A program made the position numbers and the translations under genes. Below, one piece after another: positions 1 through 8,873 of a stretch of DNA of 33,393 nucleotides. Below the pieces are notes generated by a model. It ran no database searches. It was not told the DNA's origin and was given only the letters and a program-made list of their open reading frames with translations. Source of the DNA: Blastococcus sp. CCUG 61487 (GTDB lineage: Bacteria > Actinomycetota > Actinomycetes > Mycobacteriales > Geodermatophilaceae); NCBI RefSeq assembly GCF_005222955.1, contig NZ_LWUA01000245.1, forward strand, positions 421 to 33,813, read 5' to 3'. Each line of letters begins with the position of its first letter. The first letter of the stretch is position 1.

Positions 1-557
1 CCGGCGAGGGGATCTCGGTGTCGACCTTGTCCGTGGACACCTCGAGGAGGGGCTCGTCCACGGCGACGTCGTCGCCCACCGCCTTGAGCCAGCGGGTGAC
101 GGTGCCCTCGGTGACGCTCTCGCCGAGCGCGGGCATGGTCACCGGGGTCCCCTCACCACCGCCGCCGCCACCGCCGGAGCCGCTGTCGGCGGCGGGCGCC
201 GGCTCGGGCGCGGCCTGCTCGGGCTGCTGCTCGCCGGCGGCGTCGTCCACCTGCTCGGCGGGAGCCTGCGGAGTGTCCTGGTCCTCGGCCGAGGCCGGCT
301 CCGCGTCGCCCCCACCGCCGTCGCCGTCGCCCTCGCCGCCGATGACGGCGAGCTCGGCGCCGACCTCGACGGTCTCGTCCTCGGCGACCAGGATCTTGGT
401 CAGCACCCCCGCGGCCGGCGAGGGGATCTCGGTGTCGACCTTGTCGGTCGACACCTCGAGGAGGGGCTCGTCGACCTCGACCTGCTCACCCTCCTGCTTG
501 AGCCATCGGGTGACCGTGCCCTCGGTGACGCTCTCGCCCAGGGCGGGCATGGTGACG
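1..557. repeat. Direct repeat encoding tandem lipoyl domains
   Basis: About 140 bp at 1-143 recur at 415-557 (offset 414 bp, exactly 138 codons) with few mismatches. Each copy encodes one lipoyl domain of the E2 gene. This is intragenic domain duplication, not a mobile repeat. Confidence 0.85.
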
Positions 558-568
558 GACGTCGGCAT
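1..568 (-). CDS. sucB: Dihydrolipoamide acyltransferase (E2), N-terminal part
   Basis: Lipoyl-carrying E2 core subunit of a 2-oxoacid dehydrogenase complex, which passes acyl groups from E1 to CoA. The visible 189 codons hold two lipoyl domains, each starting with [20 protein letters not shown] and carrying the lipoylated Lys in [14 protein letters not shown]. They are joined by an acidic Ala/Pro linker ending in a run of glycines. The second domain is cut by the window edge, so the E1/E3-binding and catalytic domains are outside. The ATG at 568 has an AAGGAGT ribosome-binding site about ten bases upstream. lpdA lies 44 bp upstream on the same strand, the usual E2/E3 pairing. In actinobacteria this two-lipoyl E2 (SucB/DlaT) can serve pyruvate and 2-oxoglutarate complexes; which one applies here cannot be read from the N-terminus. 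Confidence 0.93.
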   Translation of the reverse strand, partial: MPTSVTMPALGESVTEGTVTRWLKQEGEQVEVDEPLLEVSTDKVDTEIPSPAAGVLTKILVAEDETVEVGAELAVIGGEGDGDGGGGDAEPASAEDQDTPQAPAEQVDDAAGEQQPEQAAPEPAPAADSGSGGGGGGGEGTPVTMPALGESVTEGTVTRWLKAVGDDVAVDEPLLEVSTDKVDTEIPSP

Positions 569-612
569 CGGGGCAGGACTCCTTCGTGGCGCTGGGCAGG
601 GGGGTGTGCGGG

Positions 613-1992
613 TCAGCCGTGCACGTGGAGCGGCTTGCCGGCGAGGGCCAGGTGCGCCTCGCCCAGCGCCTCGCTCTGCGTGGGGTGCGGGTGGATGAGG
701 CTGGCGACGTCGTCGGCCTCGGCCTCCCAGTTGTAGATCAGCTGGGCCTCGGCGATGAGCTCGCCGACGCGGCTGCCGACCATGTGGATGCCGACGACGG
801 GGCCGTCGGGGGCCTGGACCAGCTTGACGGCGCCCGCCGTCTTGAGGATCTGGCTCCGGCCGTTGCCGGCGAGGTCGTAGGTGAGGGTCTTCACCTCGCC
901 GTAGCGCTCCTTGGCCTGCGCCTCGGTGAGGCCGACCGAGGCCACCTCGGGGTCGGAGTAGGTGATGCGCGGGACGCCGGCGTAGTCGATCGGCGCCGGG
1001 TTGAGCCCGGCCACGCGCTCGGCGACGAGGATGCCCTCGCCGAAGCCGACGTGGGCCAGCTGCAGGGTGGGGATGAGGTCGCCGACGGCGGAGATCGTGG
1101 GCACGTTGGTCTGGCAGTACTCGTCGACCAGGACGTAGCCGCGGTCCATCGCCACGCCGGCCTCCTCGTACCCGAGGCCCTGGCTCGTCGGCCCGCGCCC
1201 GACGGCGACGAGCAGGAGCTCGGCCTCGAACTCCTTGCCGTTCTCCAGCGAGACCTTGACGCCGTTCTCGGTGGTCTCGACCCCCGAGAAGCGGCTGCCG
1301 AGCTCGAAGCCGATCTTGCGACGGCGGAACGCGCGCTCGAGCAGCTTGGAGGATGCCTCGTCCTCGAGCGGGACCAGGTGGGGGAGCGCCTCGATGATCG
1401 TGACGTCGACGCCGAAGGACTTCCAGGCGCTGGCGAACTCGCAGCCGATGACGCCGCCGCCGAGGACGATCGCCGAGCTCGGCACGCGGTCGAGGTTCAG
1501 CGCGTGGTCGCTGGTGATCACCTTCGTGCCGTCGATCTCGAGGCCGGGGAGGGAGCGGGCGTAGGAGCCGGTGGCCAGCAGGATGTGCTTGCCCTCGTAG
1601 GTCTGCCCGTTCACCTCGACGGTGGTGGGCGAGGTGAGCCGCCCCTCGCCCTCGACGTAGGTGATCTTGCGGGCCTTCACCAGGCCCTGCAGGCCCTTGT
1701 AGAGCCGGGAGACGACGCCGTCCTTGTACTTGTTGACGCCGTCCATGTCGATGCCGGCCAGCGACGTCTTGACGCCGAACTGCTCGCCCTCGCGAGCCGC
1801 GTCGGCGACCTCGCCGGCGTGCAGCAGCGCCTTGGTCGGGATGCAGCCGCGGTGCAGGCAGGTGCCGCCGACCTTGTCCTTCTCGATGAGGACGACGTTG
1901 AGCCCGAGCTCGCTGGCGCGGAACGCAGCGGCGTAACCACCGGAGCCACCACCGAGGATGACCAGGTCGGCGGGGGAGGTGGGTGCGCTCAC
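613..1992 (-). CDS. lpdA: Dihydrolipoyl dehydrogenase (E3)
   Basis: FAD/NAD flavoprotein that reoxidises dihydrolipoamide for 2-oxoacid dehydrogenase complexes, and possibly for the glycine cleavage system. The 459-aa product has an N-terminal FAD-binding GGGSGG loop (residues 14-19), the redox-active disulfide in GGTCLHRGC (C45, C50), a second nucleotide-binding GGGVIG loop mid-protein, and a C-terminal HPHPTQSE with the His-Glu pair of the active site. Length is normal for the family. An open frame continues 25 codons upstream. The GTG at 1992 is preferred because GAGGAG sits at the right distance and the protein then begins a few residues before the FAD fold. It lies immediately upstream of the E2 gene and is probably cotranscribed with it. 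Confidence 0.96.
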   Translation of the reverse strand: MSAPTSPADLVILGGGSGGYAAAFRASELGLNVVLIEKDKVGGTCLHRGCIPTKALLHAGEVADAAREGEQFGVKTSLAGIDMDGVNKYKDGVVSRLYKGLQGLVKARKITYVEGEGRLTSPTTVEVNGQTYEGKHILLATGSYARSLPGLEIDGTKVITSDHALNLDRVPSSAIVLGGGVIGCEFASAWKSFGVDVTIIEALPHLVPLEDEASSKLLERAFRRRKIGFELGSRFSGVETTENGVKVSLENGKEFEAELLLVAVGRGPTSQGLGYEEAGVAMDRGYVLVDEYCQTNVPTISAVGDLIPTLQLAHVGFGEGILVAERVAGLNPAPIDYAGVPRITYSDPEVASVGLTEAQAKERYGEVKTLTYDLAGNGRSQILKTAGAVKLVQAPDGPVVGIHMVGSRVGELIAEAQLIYNWEAEADDVASLIHPHPTQSEALGEAHLALAGKPLHVHG

Positions 1993-2172
1993 GTGTGCTG
2001 CTCCTCTGCTGCGATGGCTGGCGCCTGCTCGAGCGGGCGCCGGCCCGTTCGATGCCGTGGTGCCCATCCTGCCACCAAGGGAACGAGCTGGCCCGGAGCG
2101 CCGTTGGCTTCCCGAGCGTGCCGGTGATCACTGCGCCCGGCTCGTTGGGACCGACGACGGGAGGACGGGGCC

Positions 2173-2532
2173 ATGGGGCTCTTCGACAGGCTGCGCGGCC
2201 GGGGAGGACGCCGTCCGGGCCGGGCACGCGGCGACGAGCGCCCGGCCACGCTGGACCGTGGGTCCCGGCGCAGCGACCTGGCGCACCTCGAGCAGTTCGT
2301 CGCCAGCCGCCGCGGCGTCGAGGGCTACGTCGAGCCGCGGACGGCGGTCACCGAGTCCACGATCGTGCTGGTCGCCGCGGACGGGGAGTGGACGCGGCGG
2401 CGCATCGACGGCCCCGACGTCGCCCGGCGGCTCTCGCGCGAGCTGGCGATCCCGGTCTACGACGCGCAGGTGACCGGCTACCCCCAGCGCATGCGCGAGT
2501 GGTCGGCCCGCCAGAAGCAGAACCGGCTCTGA
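2173..2532 (+). CDS. Conserved actinobacterial protein of unknown function
   Basis: A 119-aa soluble protein. The first about 30 residues are rich in Arg and Gly; the rest is a compact mixed fold ending in a basic tail ([12 protein letters not shown]). There is no signal peptide, membrane segment or recognisable catalytic motif. The ATG at 2173 follows a GGGAGGA ribosome-binding site. The gene is divergent from lpdA and convergent with pepA. Homologues of this kind sit beside lpdA/pepA in other actinobacteria and are sometimes labelled oxidoreductase, but nothing in the sequence supports that label. The 180 bp between this gene and lpdA must hold both promoters; I could not place either convincingly. 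Confidence 0.75.
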   Translation: MGLFDRLRGRGGRRPGRARGDERPATLDRGSRRSDLAHLEQFVASRRGVEGYVEPRTAVTESTIVLVAADGEWTRRRIDGPDVARRLSRELAIPVYDAQVTGYPQRMREWSARQKQNRL

Positions 2533-2565
2533 CGGCGCCCGGACGCCGTCCACCCTCACCGCGCA

Positions 2566-2601
2566 GCGTCCTCCCTCACGGTGGGCGCTGAGGGAGGACG
2601 C
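2566..2601. terminator. Hairpin between convergent genes
   Basis: A perfect 13-bp inverted repeat (2566-2578 with 2589-2601) with a 10-base loop lies between the convergent gene ending at 2532 and pepA ending at 2634. No T-tract follows on either strand, as is common in high-GC actinobacteria. It probably serves both strands. Confidence 0.65.
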
Positions 2602-2633
2602 GCGATGATCAGGTCACCTGATCCCGGCCGGGG

Positions 2634-4145
2634 TCACTCAGCGATGAGGGCCTCGATCGTGGCGAGCAGGGTGCGCACCGGGACGCCGGTGCCGCCCTTG
2701 GGCGTGTACCCCCACGCGCCCTTCGTGTTGTAGCCCGGGCCCGCGATGTCGATGTGCGCCCACGGCAGGCCGTCGGGCACGAACTCCTGCAGGAAGTGCC
2801 CGCCCACCAGCATGCCGCCCAGCCGGTCGGCGTTGGCGTTGCCGAAGTCGGCCACGACGGAGTCCAGGCCGCGGCGCAGCTCCGGCGGCAGCGGCATCGG
2901 CCACATGCTCTCGCCGCTGCGCTTCGACGCGGCGACGACGGCGTCGCGCAGGTCGTCCGAGCCCATGACCCCGGAGGTCCGCGCGCCGAGGGCGACGGTC
3001 TGCGCGCCGGTGAGCGTCGAGGTCTCCAGCAGGGCGTCGGGCTGGTCCTCCGCGGCGCGCGCGATGGCGTCGGCCAGGACGACGCGGCCCTCGGCGTCGG
3101 TGTTGGTGATCTCGACCTTCTTGCCGTTCCGGAAGGTGATCACGTCGGCGGGGCGGTAGGCCGCACCGCTCGGCATGTTCTCCGCGATGGGGACCGTCGC
3201 GGTGACCTCGACCGGCAGGCCGAGCTGGGCGACGCAGCAGACGGTGGCGATCACGGCCGCGGCACCGGCCATGTCGCTCTTCATGTCCTCCATTTTCGCG
3301 GCAGGCTTGATCGAGATCCCGCCGGTGTCGAAGGTGATCCCCTTGCCGACCAGCGCGATCTTCTTGCGGGCGCCCTTGCCGGTGTAGGTGAGACGCAGCA
3401 GCCGCGGCTTGCGGGTGGAGCCCGAACCGACGGCCAGGATGCCGCCGTACCCGCCGGCGGCCAGCGCGTCCTCGTCGAGGATCTCCGCGGACAGGCCCAG
3501 CTTCTCGCCGGCGGCCGCGCCGCGGGCGGCGAGCTCGGCCGGGTACAGGTCGTTCGGCGGGGTGTTCACCAGGTCCCGCACGAGGCTGACCGCCTCGGCG
3601 ACGGCACGGACGCGGCGCAGCGCGGTCTCCGCCTCGGCCGCGCCGGGGACGACGACGGTGAACTCCTGCGGCGGCACCGGCCGGTTCGGGCGCAGGTCGG
3701 ACTTGTAGGCGGTGAACTCGTAGGCGCCCAGCAGCGAGCCCTCGCCCACGGCGTGCAGCCGCTCGACGTCCGGGGTGCCACCCACGGCGGCCAGCAGGCT
3801 CACCACGGAGCGGCGGCCGGTGAGGGCGCGGCTGGCGGCGCCGGCGGCCCGGCGCACGGCCTCGGCGCCGTAGCTGCCGGCGGCGTCGGGAGCGCCGAGG
3901 CCCGCGACCGCGACGACCGGGTACGGGCCGTTGCCGAACGAGGGCAGCCTGGTCACCTCGTCCTCGCCGCCGCGTGCGCCGAGGTCGGCCAGCGCGGTGA
4001 ACAGCCGACCACCGAGCAGCCGGTCCACGGCCTCCGCGCCCGGTGTGGGCAGCGGTCCGTCGGGTCCCTTGCCGACCGCGACGACGACGGCGTCAGCGGT
4101 GAGCTTCTCGATGGGCTGGTCGGTGGCGGTGATGGTGGACGGCAC
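2634..4145 (-). CDS. pepA: Leucyl aminopeptidase (M17, cytosol aminopeptidase)
   Basis: Two-metal cytosolic aminopeptidase that removes N-terminal residues during peptide turnover. The 503-aa product has the variable N-terminal domain and the C-terminal M17 catalytic domain. Visible metal and catalytic elements are [16 protein letters not shown] (metal-binding Lys and Asp), the following KSDMAGAA, and the family signature [13 protein letters not shown]. Length matches the family. The start is GTG at 4145. A TAAGAT -10 box ends six bases before it on the same strand and there is no ribosome-binding site, so translation is probably leaderless. It is divergent from gcvT across only 53 bp. M. tuberculosis has the same pepB/gcvT neighbourhood. 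Confidence 0.96.
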   Translation of the reverse strand: MPSTITATDQPIEKLTADAVVVAVGKGPDGPLPTPGAEAVDRLLGGRLFTALADLGARGGEDEVTRLPSFGNGPYPVVAVAGLGAPDAAGSYGAEAVRRAAGAASRALTGRRSVVSLLAAVGGTPDVERLHAVGEGSLLGAYEFTAYKSDLRPNRPVPPQEFTVVVPGAAEAETALRRVRAVAEAVSLVRDLVNTPPNDLYPAELAARGAAAGEKLGLSAEILDEDALAAGGYGGILAVGSGSTRKPRLLRLTYTGKGARKKIALVGKGITFDTGGISIKPAAKMEDMKSDMAGAAAVIATVCCVAQLGLPVEVTATVPIAENMPSGAAYRPADVITFRNGKKVEITNTDAEGRVVLADAIARAAEDQPDALLETSTLTGAQTVALGARTSGVMGSDDLRDAVVAASKRSGESMWPMPLPPELRRGLDSVVADFGNANADRLGGMLVGGHFLQEFVPDGLPWAHIDIAGPGYNTKGAWGYTPKGGTGVPVRTLLATIEALIAE

Positions 4146-4198
4146 GCCCGCATCTTAGGAGGACCGGTCGGGAGCGCGGTCCGGCTAGCGTGCACGGG
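4146..4198. promoter_or_regulatory. Divergent leaderless promoters pepA/gcvT
   Basis: Two -10 boxes face opposite ways in 53 bp. On the minus strand TAAGAT (4152-4157) lies six bases before the pepA GTG. On the plus strand TAGCGT (4186-4191) lies seven bases before the gcvT GTG at 4199. The spacing places each transcription start on or beside the start codon. No good -35 box is visible. The polymerase footprints would overlap. Confidence 0.65.
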
Positions 4199-5314
4199 GT
4201 GAGCCCGTTGACCTCGCCCCTCCACGACCGGCACGTCGCCGCCGGCGCCAAGCTCGCCGACTTCGGGGGCTGGTCGATGCCGATCGAGTACGCCGGCGGA
4301 GGGGTGCTCGCCGAGCACACCGCCGTCCGCGAGGGCGTCGGGCTCTTCGACGTCTCCCACCTGGGGACCGGCACCGTCCGCGGGCCGGGTGCCGCGGCCT
4401 TCGTCGACCGCTGCCTGACCAACGACCTGGGCCGCATCGCTCCGGGCCAGGCGCAGTACACGCTCTGCTGCCTGCCCGACGGCGACCCGCGAGCCGGGGG
4501 AGTGGTCGACGACCTCATCGTCTACCTGCACGGTCCCGACGAGGTGCTGCTGATCCCGAACGCGGCCAACGCCACGGAGGTGCTGGACCGGCTGCGGGCC
4601 GAGGCGCCGGACGGCGTCGTCGTCGAGAACCGGCACGAGGAGGTCGCCGTCCTCGCGCTGCAGGGGCCGCGCTCGCTGCAGGTCCTGGAGCTGCTCGGGC
4701 TGCCCGGCGAGCTGGCGTACATGTCCTTCGTCACCGGTACCGGAGCGGGCGTCGAGGTCACCGTCTGCCGGACCGGCTATACCGGCGAGCACGGCTACGA
4801 GCTGCTCATCGCCGCCGACCGCGCCACCGAGATGTGGGACGCGGTGCTGGAGGCGGGCCAGGACCTCGGGATCCGCACGTGCGGGCTGGGTGCCCGCGAC
4901 ACGCTGCGCACCGAGATGGGCTATCCGCTGCACGGCCACGAGCTCTCGGTGGACATCACCCCGGTGCAGGCGCGGACCGGCTGGGCGGTCGGCTGGAAGA
5001 AGCCGGCGTTCTGGGGTCGGGAGGCGCTGCTGGCCGAGCGGGCGGCCGGCCCGGTCCGGATCCTGTGGGGTCTGGAGGTCACCGGCCGGGGCATCCCGCG
5101 CGCGGGCATGGCCGTGCTCGACGCCGCCGGCGAGCGCGTCGGCGAGGTCACCAGCGGCACGTTCTCGCCGACCCGCAAGGTCGGCATCGCCCTGGCGCTG
5201 CTCGACACCGCGGCCGGTGCCGAGGAGGGCACCGAGCTCGCGGTCGACGTCCGCGGACGCCCTCAGGGCGTGCGGGTGGTCAAGCCGCCGTTCGTGCCCT
5301 CGCACGTGCGATAG
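4199..5314 (+). CDS. gcvT: Glycine cleavage system aminomethyltransferase (T protein)
   Basis: Transfers the methylene group from the aminomethyl-lipoyl H protein to tetrahydrofolate, releasing ammonia. The 371-aa product has the GCV_T folate-binding fold from the N-terminal [10 protein letters not shown] segment through [20 protein letters not shown], then the C-terminal barrel with [11 protein letters not shown] and the final VVKPPFV. Length is typical. Two GTG codons compete (4190 and 4199). I chose 4199 because a TAGCGT -10 box ends seven bases before it, the leaderless spacing seen repeatedly in this window. No gcvH or gcvP is in the window, so the system is split. It is convergent with the YihY gene, with only 32 bp between stop codons. 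Confidence 0.94.
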   Translation: MSPLTSPLHDRHVAAGAKLADFGGWSMPIEYAGGGVLAEHTAVREGVGLFDVSHLGTGTVRGPGAAAFVDRCLTNDLGRIAPGQAQYTLCCLPDGDPRAGGVVDDLIVYLHGPDEVLLIPNAANATEVLDRLRAEAPDGVVVENRHEEVAVLALQGPRSLQVLELLGLPGELAYMSFVTGTGAGVEVTVCRTGYTGEHGYELLIAADRATEMWDAVLEAGQDLGIRTCGLGARDTLRTEMGYPLHGHELSVDITPVQARTGWAVGWKKPAFWGREALLAERAAGPVRILWGLEVTGRGIPRAGMAVLDAAGERVGEVTSGTFSPTRKVGIALALLDTAAGAEEGTELAVDVRGRPQGVRVVKPPFVPSHVR

Positions 5315-5320
5315 CCCCAT

Positions 5321-5350
5321 AGAGCCCTGGGGAGCCCTGGGGAGCCCTAC
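5321..5350. repeat. Three tandem 10-bp repeats between convergent genes
   Basis: Three successive decamers (AGAGCCCTGG, GGAGCCCTGG, GGAGCCCTAC) fill the space between the gcvT and YihY-gene stop codons. Short overlapping GC stems such as CCCCA/TGGGG can form, so the array may act as a weak two-way terminator. It slightly overlaps the end of the YihY gene. Confidence 0.5.
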
Positions 5351-6501
5351 GGGGCGTTCTTCCGGGTGGGGTCGCCGTCGCCCTTCTCCGGCTCGGCCTT
5401 CTCGGGCAGCGTGTCGGCCTTCACCGCACCCCGGTGCCCCATCGGGGCGGGGTCGCCGTCGGTCGTGTCGACGGCGGTCTGGTGCTCGGCCTCGGAGTTG
5501 ATCTCCGCGCCGAGCAGGACGAGGTAGCAGGTCAGGTACAGCCACAGCATGAGCACGATGACCCCGGCGATGGCTCCGTACGTCTTGTTGTAGGACCCGA
5601 AGTTGTTCACGTAGAGGGTGAAGCCGAGGCTCACCAGCGCCCAGACCAGCGTCACGACGACCGAACCCAGGCTCACCCAGCGGAACCGCGGCGAGTCCCT
5701 GTCGGGGGCGACGCGGTACAGCACCGCGAGGGAACCGGCGACGACGGCGAGCAGCGCGACCCAGCGGCCGACCTCGGCCAGGATCGTCCCGACCGCGCCG
5801 AGCGGGAGGGCGTCGAGCACCACCGGCAGCACCGCGACCAGGCCGACGGTGAGCACCACGAAGACGATCGCGCCGAGCGTGAGGACCAGCGACAGCGCCC
5901 GGAGCTTGGCGAAGTTGCGGGTCTCCACCTCGTCGTAGGCGATGTTCACCGCCTTGACGAGGTTGTTCACCCCGCCGGAGGCGCTCCACAGCGCGGCGAC
6001 GATCGAGATCAGCAGGCTCAGGCTCAGCGATCCACCGGCGTTCTCGGTGACCGCGGTGACCTGGTCGGCGATGAGCTCGCGGGCCGAGTCCGGCAGCCCC
6101 GTCGTCAGGTCCTCGACCTGCCGGGCCGCCTCCTCCGGGGACACGACCAGCCCGTAGATGGAGATCAGCGCGATGATCGCCGGGAAGACGGCGAGGAACG
6201 CGAAGAACGCCACGCCGGCGGCGATGATCGGCATGTTGTCGGCGTTGTGCTCGGCCCAGGCGCGCTTCACGATCTGCTTCCAGCCGCGCACCGGGATCCG
6301 CGTGGGGGAGGCGGCATGCAGACCGGGCAGCTCGTCGGCCGACGGCGCGCCCGGCGGCAGGCGGTCGGGATCGGGGGCGGCCCCGCCCCGGGCCTCGCCC
6401 TCGGCCGCCGCCGCCCGGACCGCCGCCCGCCGTGCCGCCTTCTCCTCGACCCGCCGGCGGATGCGCTCGACGGAGCTCTCGCGCTCCCTGGCGCCGGTCA
6501 T
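5347..6501 (-). CDS. YihY/BrkB family inner-membrane protein
   Basis: Polytopic membrane protein of the YihY/virulence factor BrkB family (once mis-assigned as RNase BN); the molecular function is not established. The 384-aa product has a basic, Ala/Arg-rich cytoplasmic N-terminus (about residues 1-75), about six membrane helices beginning near residue 92 (IIAAGVAFFAFLAVFPAI), and the family signature SYNKTYGAIAGVIVLMLWLY before the last helix. A charged, Pro-rich hydrophilic tail follows. The ATG at 6501 has a GGAG ribosome-binding site. It is the last gene of a four-gene minus-strand envelope operon, 49 bp after the DUF4235 gene. Confidence 0.9.
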   Translation of the reverse strand: MTGARERESSVERIRRRVEEKAARRAAVRAAAAEGEARGGAAPDPDRLPPGAPSADELPGLHAASPTRIPVRGWKQIVKRAWAEHNADNMPIIAAGVAFFAFLAVFPAIIALISIYGLVVSPEEAARQVEDLTTGLPDSARELIADQVTAVTENAGGSLSLSLLISIVAALWSASGGVNNLVKAVNIAYDEVETRNFAKLRALSLVLTLGAIVFVVLTVGLVAVLPVVLDALPLGAVGTILAEVGRWVALLAVVAGSLAVLYRVAPDRDSPRFRWVSLGSVVVTLVWALVSLGFTLYVNNFGSYNKTYGAIAGVIVLMLWLYLTCYLVLLGAEINSEAEHQTAVDTTDGDPAPMGHRGAVKADTLPEKAEPEKGDGDPTRKNAP

Positions 6502-6550
6502 GTCGCTGCTCCTGCGGATCGTCGATGGCTGCCGGACGGTGGGTTCCCGT

Positions 6551-6823
6551 TCAGTCGCCGGGCCACGATCCGGTCAGCTTGTGGAACCCCTGGGCCCCGG
6601 CTCGGTCGATGGCGGCCTTGGTCACCGCGAAGATCGCGCCCTGGAGGGCCGCGGCGAGCAGCACCTCCTTGGTCCCGTACTCGCTCTGCAGCGCGCCGGG
6701 GGCGTCGTCCTCGTCCGCGATCGCCTTCCACAGCTGCTTGAAGACGATCCCGCTCAGGGTTCCGGCCAGGATGCCGCCGATCAGGCCGATGGGCCGGTAG
6801 GCGAGCTTGGCTCCCTTGCTCAA
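6551..6823 (-). CDS. DUF4235 small membrane protein
   Basis: A 90-aa protein with two hydrophobic stretches, near residues 12-30 (IGLIGGILAGTLSGIVF) and 53-70 (EVLLAAALQGAIFAVT), matching the actinobacterial DUF4235 family of unknown function. The start codon is TTG at 6823, supported by a strong GAGGAGG about five bases upstream and by the family N-terminus MSKGAKLAYRPIGL. TTG overlaps the stop of the upstream DUF3618 gene in the tetranucleotide TTGA, implying translational coupling. Confidence 0.82.
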   Translation of the reverse strand: MSKGAKLAYRPIGLIGGILAGTLSGIVFKQLWKAIADEDDAPGALQSEYGTKEVLLAAALQGAIFAVTKAAIDRAGAQGFHKLTGSWPGD

Positions 6824-7095
6824 CGCTTCCTCCTCGAATTGGCGCGCCTGCGGCGCAGCACCACCACGCCGACCACGAGACCCACCAGGACGATCCCCGC
6901 GGTGATCACCACCGGAGGGCTCTCCCGGTAGGTCTCGACGGCAGTGTCCCTGGTGCGGGCGACGCGCTCGCGCGCACGGGCCGGGACGTCCAGCCGCGCG
7001 CTCAGTTCGTCGACGGTCCGGCCCAGCTGGGCGCGGGTGGCGTCGATCTCGGCGCGGAGCGCGGCGACGTCACCGGTGCCGTCGGGGGAGGTCAT
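6820..7095 (-). CDS. DUF3618 small membrane-anchored protein
   Basis: A 91-aa protein with an N-terminal helical, charged region (ALRAEIDATRAQLGRTVDELSARLD, the DUF3618 signature), one membrane helix near residues 62-80, and a basic C-terminal tail. Function is unknown; the family is usually found with DUF1469 and DUF4235 genes. It overlaps the upstream gene by four bases (ATGA) and the downstream DUF4235 gene by four bases (TTGA). The ribosome-binding site for the downstream gene lies inside its last codons. Confidence 0.85.
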   Translation of the reverse strand: MTSPDGTGDVAALRAEIDATRAQLGRTVDELSARLDVPARARERVARTRDTAVETYRESPPVVITAGIVLVGLVVGVVVLRRRRANSRRKR

Positions 7096-7544
7096 CGCGA
7101 CAGCCCCTTCCTGACCGTCGCGATGTCGGCCTGGACGCCGGCGAGCGCCTGGGTCGGCACCGGCGGGCTCGCCTTCTCGACGTCCTTCTTGCCGACGAGG
7201 GCCAGCACCCCGGCGATCGCGAACAGCACGATGGCGACCACCAGCGCGGCGAGCCAGGCCGGCAGCACCAGGTCCAGCGCCAGGATGGCGGTGGCGACGA
7301 GCACGGAGAGACCGAGGAAGGCGAACAGGCCGGCGCCACCGAACAGCCCGGCGCCGATGCCCAGGCGCTTCGCCTTCTGGGTCACCTCGACCTGGGCCAG
7401 GCGGGCCTCGTCGCGGACCAGGGCGGTGATCTGCTCGGTGAGTTGGGTGACCAGCTGCCCGGTCGTGGCGTCCGCAGGGTCGGGCGGGGGGACGGCGGCG
7501 CGGGTGGCGCCGGCCGCCGAGGTGGGGCGTGGAGCTGCGGTCAT
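7092..7544 (-). CDS. Phage-holin-like (DUF1469) membrane protein
   Basis: A 150-aa protein with a Pro/Ala-rich N-terminus, an amphipathic helix (LVTQLTEQITALVRDEARLA), two long membrane helices (about residues 65-85 and 92-115), and a short cytoplasmic tail. This matches the holin-superfamily III / DUF1469 group, which in actinobacteria is an ordinary chromosomal membrane protein rather than a prophage lysis gene; no other phage gene is nearby. The ATG at 7544 has GGAGG upstream. It is the first gene of the operon with the DUF3618, DUF4235 and YihY genes. Confidence 0.85.
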   Translation of the reverse strand: MTAAPRPTSAAGATRAAVPPPDPADATTGQLVTQLTEQITALVRDEARLAQVEVTQKAKRLGIGAGLFGGAGLFAFLGLSVLVATAILALDLVLPAWLAALVVAIVLFAIAGVLALVGKKDVEKASPPVPTQALAGVQADIATVRKGLSR

Positions 7545-7639
7545 GGGTCCTCCGCTCGGACGCAGTCGGGGCCTCCCATGCCCCGGCGGACGCGGCCGGT
7601 AACCCGGATCGTGATCACGTCACCGCATCGGATCGGCGC

Positions 7640-7645
7640 TAGCCT
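7640..7645 (+). promoter_or_regulatory. Leaderless -10 box TAGCCT
   Basis: TAGCCT ends six bases before the ATG at 7652 and no ribosome-binding site is present, the layout of a leaderless transcript. Confidence 0.6.
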
Positions 7646-7651
7646 GCGGGC

Positions 7652-7864
7652 ATGAGCTGGCACTGGCGCCTGGAGGGCCCGGACGGGGCGACGATCGAGC
7701 CGTCGTCCCTCGGGGTCGAGAGCCCGCCCTCGGAGAGCCAGGGGGACGCCGAGTCGTGGCTCGGCGAGAACTGGCGCGACCTGCTCGACCGAGGCGTCGC
7801 CACCGTGACCCTCTTCGACGACGACCGCGAGGTCTACGGGCCGATGGGCCTGGCGGCCCCGTAG
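7652..7864 (+). CDS. Small conserved protein of unknown function
   Basis: A 70-aa acidic protein (MSWHWRLEGPDG...) with no membrane segment or signal peptide. The middle (AESWLGENWRDLLDRGVATV) is amphipathic, followed by a β-rich tail ending in YGPMGLAAP. It resembles short actinobacterial proteins of unknown role. The start is well supported by the leaderless -10 box. The stop codon sits in the loop of a terminator hairpin. It is divergent from the DUF1469 operon and convergent with the aldo/keto reductase gene. Confidence 0.7.
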   Translation: MSWHWRLEGPDGATIEPSSLGVESPPSESQGDAESWLGENWRDLLDRGVATVTLFDDDREVYGPMGLAAP

Positions 7865-7874
7865 GGCCGCCAGG
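7849..7874. terminator. Hairpin over the stop codon of the 70-aa gene
   Basis: A 10- to 11-bp perfect stem (7849-7858 with 7865-7874) has its short loop over the stop codon at 7862-7864. It lies between convergent genes and has no T-tract. Confidence 0.6.
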
Positions 7875-7886
7875 CGAGGTCCGCTC

Positions 7887-8873
7887 TCAGCCGCGAGCGG
7901 TCTTGGTGGGGTCCCGCTCGACGACGTCGCCGAGGACGTCGTCGATCCGCGCGAGGACGTCGGCGTCCAGCGTCACCCCGGCGGCCGCGACGTTGTCCCG
8001 GACCTGCTCGGGCCGGCTCGCGCCGATGATCGCCGCGGCGACGTTCTGGTTCTGCAGCACCCACGCGACGGCGAGCTGGGCCATGGTCAACCCGAGGTCG
8101 GCGGCGATCGGCTTCAGGTCCTGGACGCGGGTGAGCAGCTCGTCGTTGCGGAGGAAGCGCTGCATCGACCCGCCGGCCTCGGCGTGCCCGCCGCGCGAGT
8201 CCGCGGGCGGCTGCTGACCGGGCAGGTACTTGCCGGTGAGGATGCCCTGGGCCAGCGGCGACCAGACGATCTGCGACAGCCCGTGCTTCTCCGAGGTGGG
8301 GACGACCTCCTCCTCGATGACCCGCCAGAGCATCGAGTACTGCGGCTGGTTGCTGATCAGCTGGATGCCCAGCTGACGGGCGAGGTCGGCGCCGGCGGCG
8401 ATCTGCTCCGCGTTCCACTCCGAGACGCCGATGTAGAGGACCTTGCCCTGCCGGACGAGGTCGGCGAAGGCCGTCATCGTCTCCTCGAGCGGCACGGAGA
8501 CGTCGTAGCGGTGCGCCTGGTACAGGTCGACGTAGTCGGTCTGCAGCCGCCGCAACGAGGCGGTGCAGCTCTCCATGATGTGCTTGCGGGACAGGCCGCG
8601 GTCGTTGCGGCCCGGACCTGTCGGCCAGTAGACCTTGGTGAAGATCTCCAGGCCCTCGCGGCGCTGGCCGGCCAGCGCGCGGCCCAGGACGGACTCGGCC
8701 TTCGTCCCCGCGTAGACGTCGGCGGTGTCGAAGGTCGTGATGCCGGCGTCGAGGGCGGCCCGCACGCAGGCGTGGGCGGCGTCCTCCTCGACCTGGCTGC
8801 CGTGGGTGAGCCAGTTGCCGTAGGCGATCTCGGAGATGGTCAGGCCGGAGCGGCCGAGGCGTCGGAATTCCAC
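7887..8873 (-). CDS. Aldo/keto reductase, Kv-beta (AKR6)-like
   Basis: NADPH-dependent aldo/keto reductase with a TIM-barrel fold; the physiological substrate is unknown. The 328-aa product shows the catalytic tetrad in order: Asp and Tyr in FDTADVY, Lys in IFTKVYW, and His in YQAHRYD. The segment GKVLYIGVSEWNAEQI and the late nucleotide-binding IGASRPEQ are typical of the voltage-gated potassium channel beta-subunit-like group. The GTG at 8873 gives the family N-terminus VEFRRLGRSGLTISEIAYG and follows a TACCGT -10 box (8882-8887) by eight bases, so it may be leaderless. Its first 34 bp overlap the end of the metallo-hydrolase gene upstream. Confidence 0.93.
   Translation of the reverse strand: MEFRRLGRSGLTISEIAYGNWLTHGSQVEEDAAHACVRAALDAGITTFDTADVYAGTKAESVLGRALAGQRREGLEIFTKVYWPTGPGRNDRGLSRKHIMESCTASLRRLQTDYVDLYQAHRYDVSVPLEETMTAFADLVRQGKVLYIGVSEWNAEQIAAGADLARQLGIQLISNQPQYSMLWRVIEEEVVPTSEKHGLSQIVWSPLAQGILTGKYLPGQQPPADSRGGHAEAGGSMQRFLRNDELLTRVQDLKPIAADLGLTMAQLAVAWVLQNQNVAAAIIGASRPEQVRDNVAAAGVTLDADVLARIDDVLGDVVERDPTKTARG

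Noticed and set aside
586-2127. A 513-codon open frame opposite lpdA
   Set aside because: It mirrors lpdA, has biased Asp/Leu/Val/Ala-rich sequence with no fold or motif, and lacks a ribosome-binding site. It is a high-GC shadow frame.
1993-2172. Promoters in the lpdA divergent region
   Set aside because: Both must lie here, but I found no convincing -10/-35 pair on either strand, so none is listed.
7092-7544. Holin-like gene as a sign of a prophage
   Set aside because: DUF1469 proteins are ordinary chromosomal genes in actinobacteria, and no integrase, capsid, lysin or attachment site is nearby.
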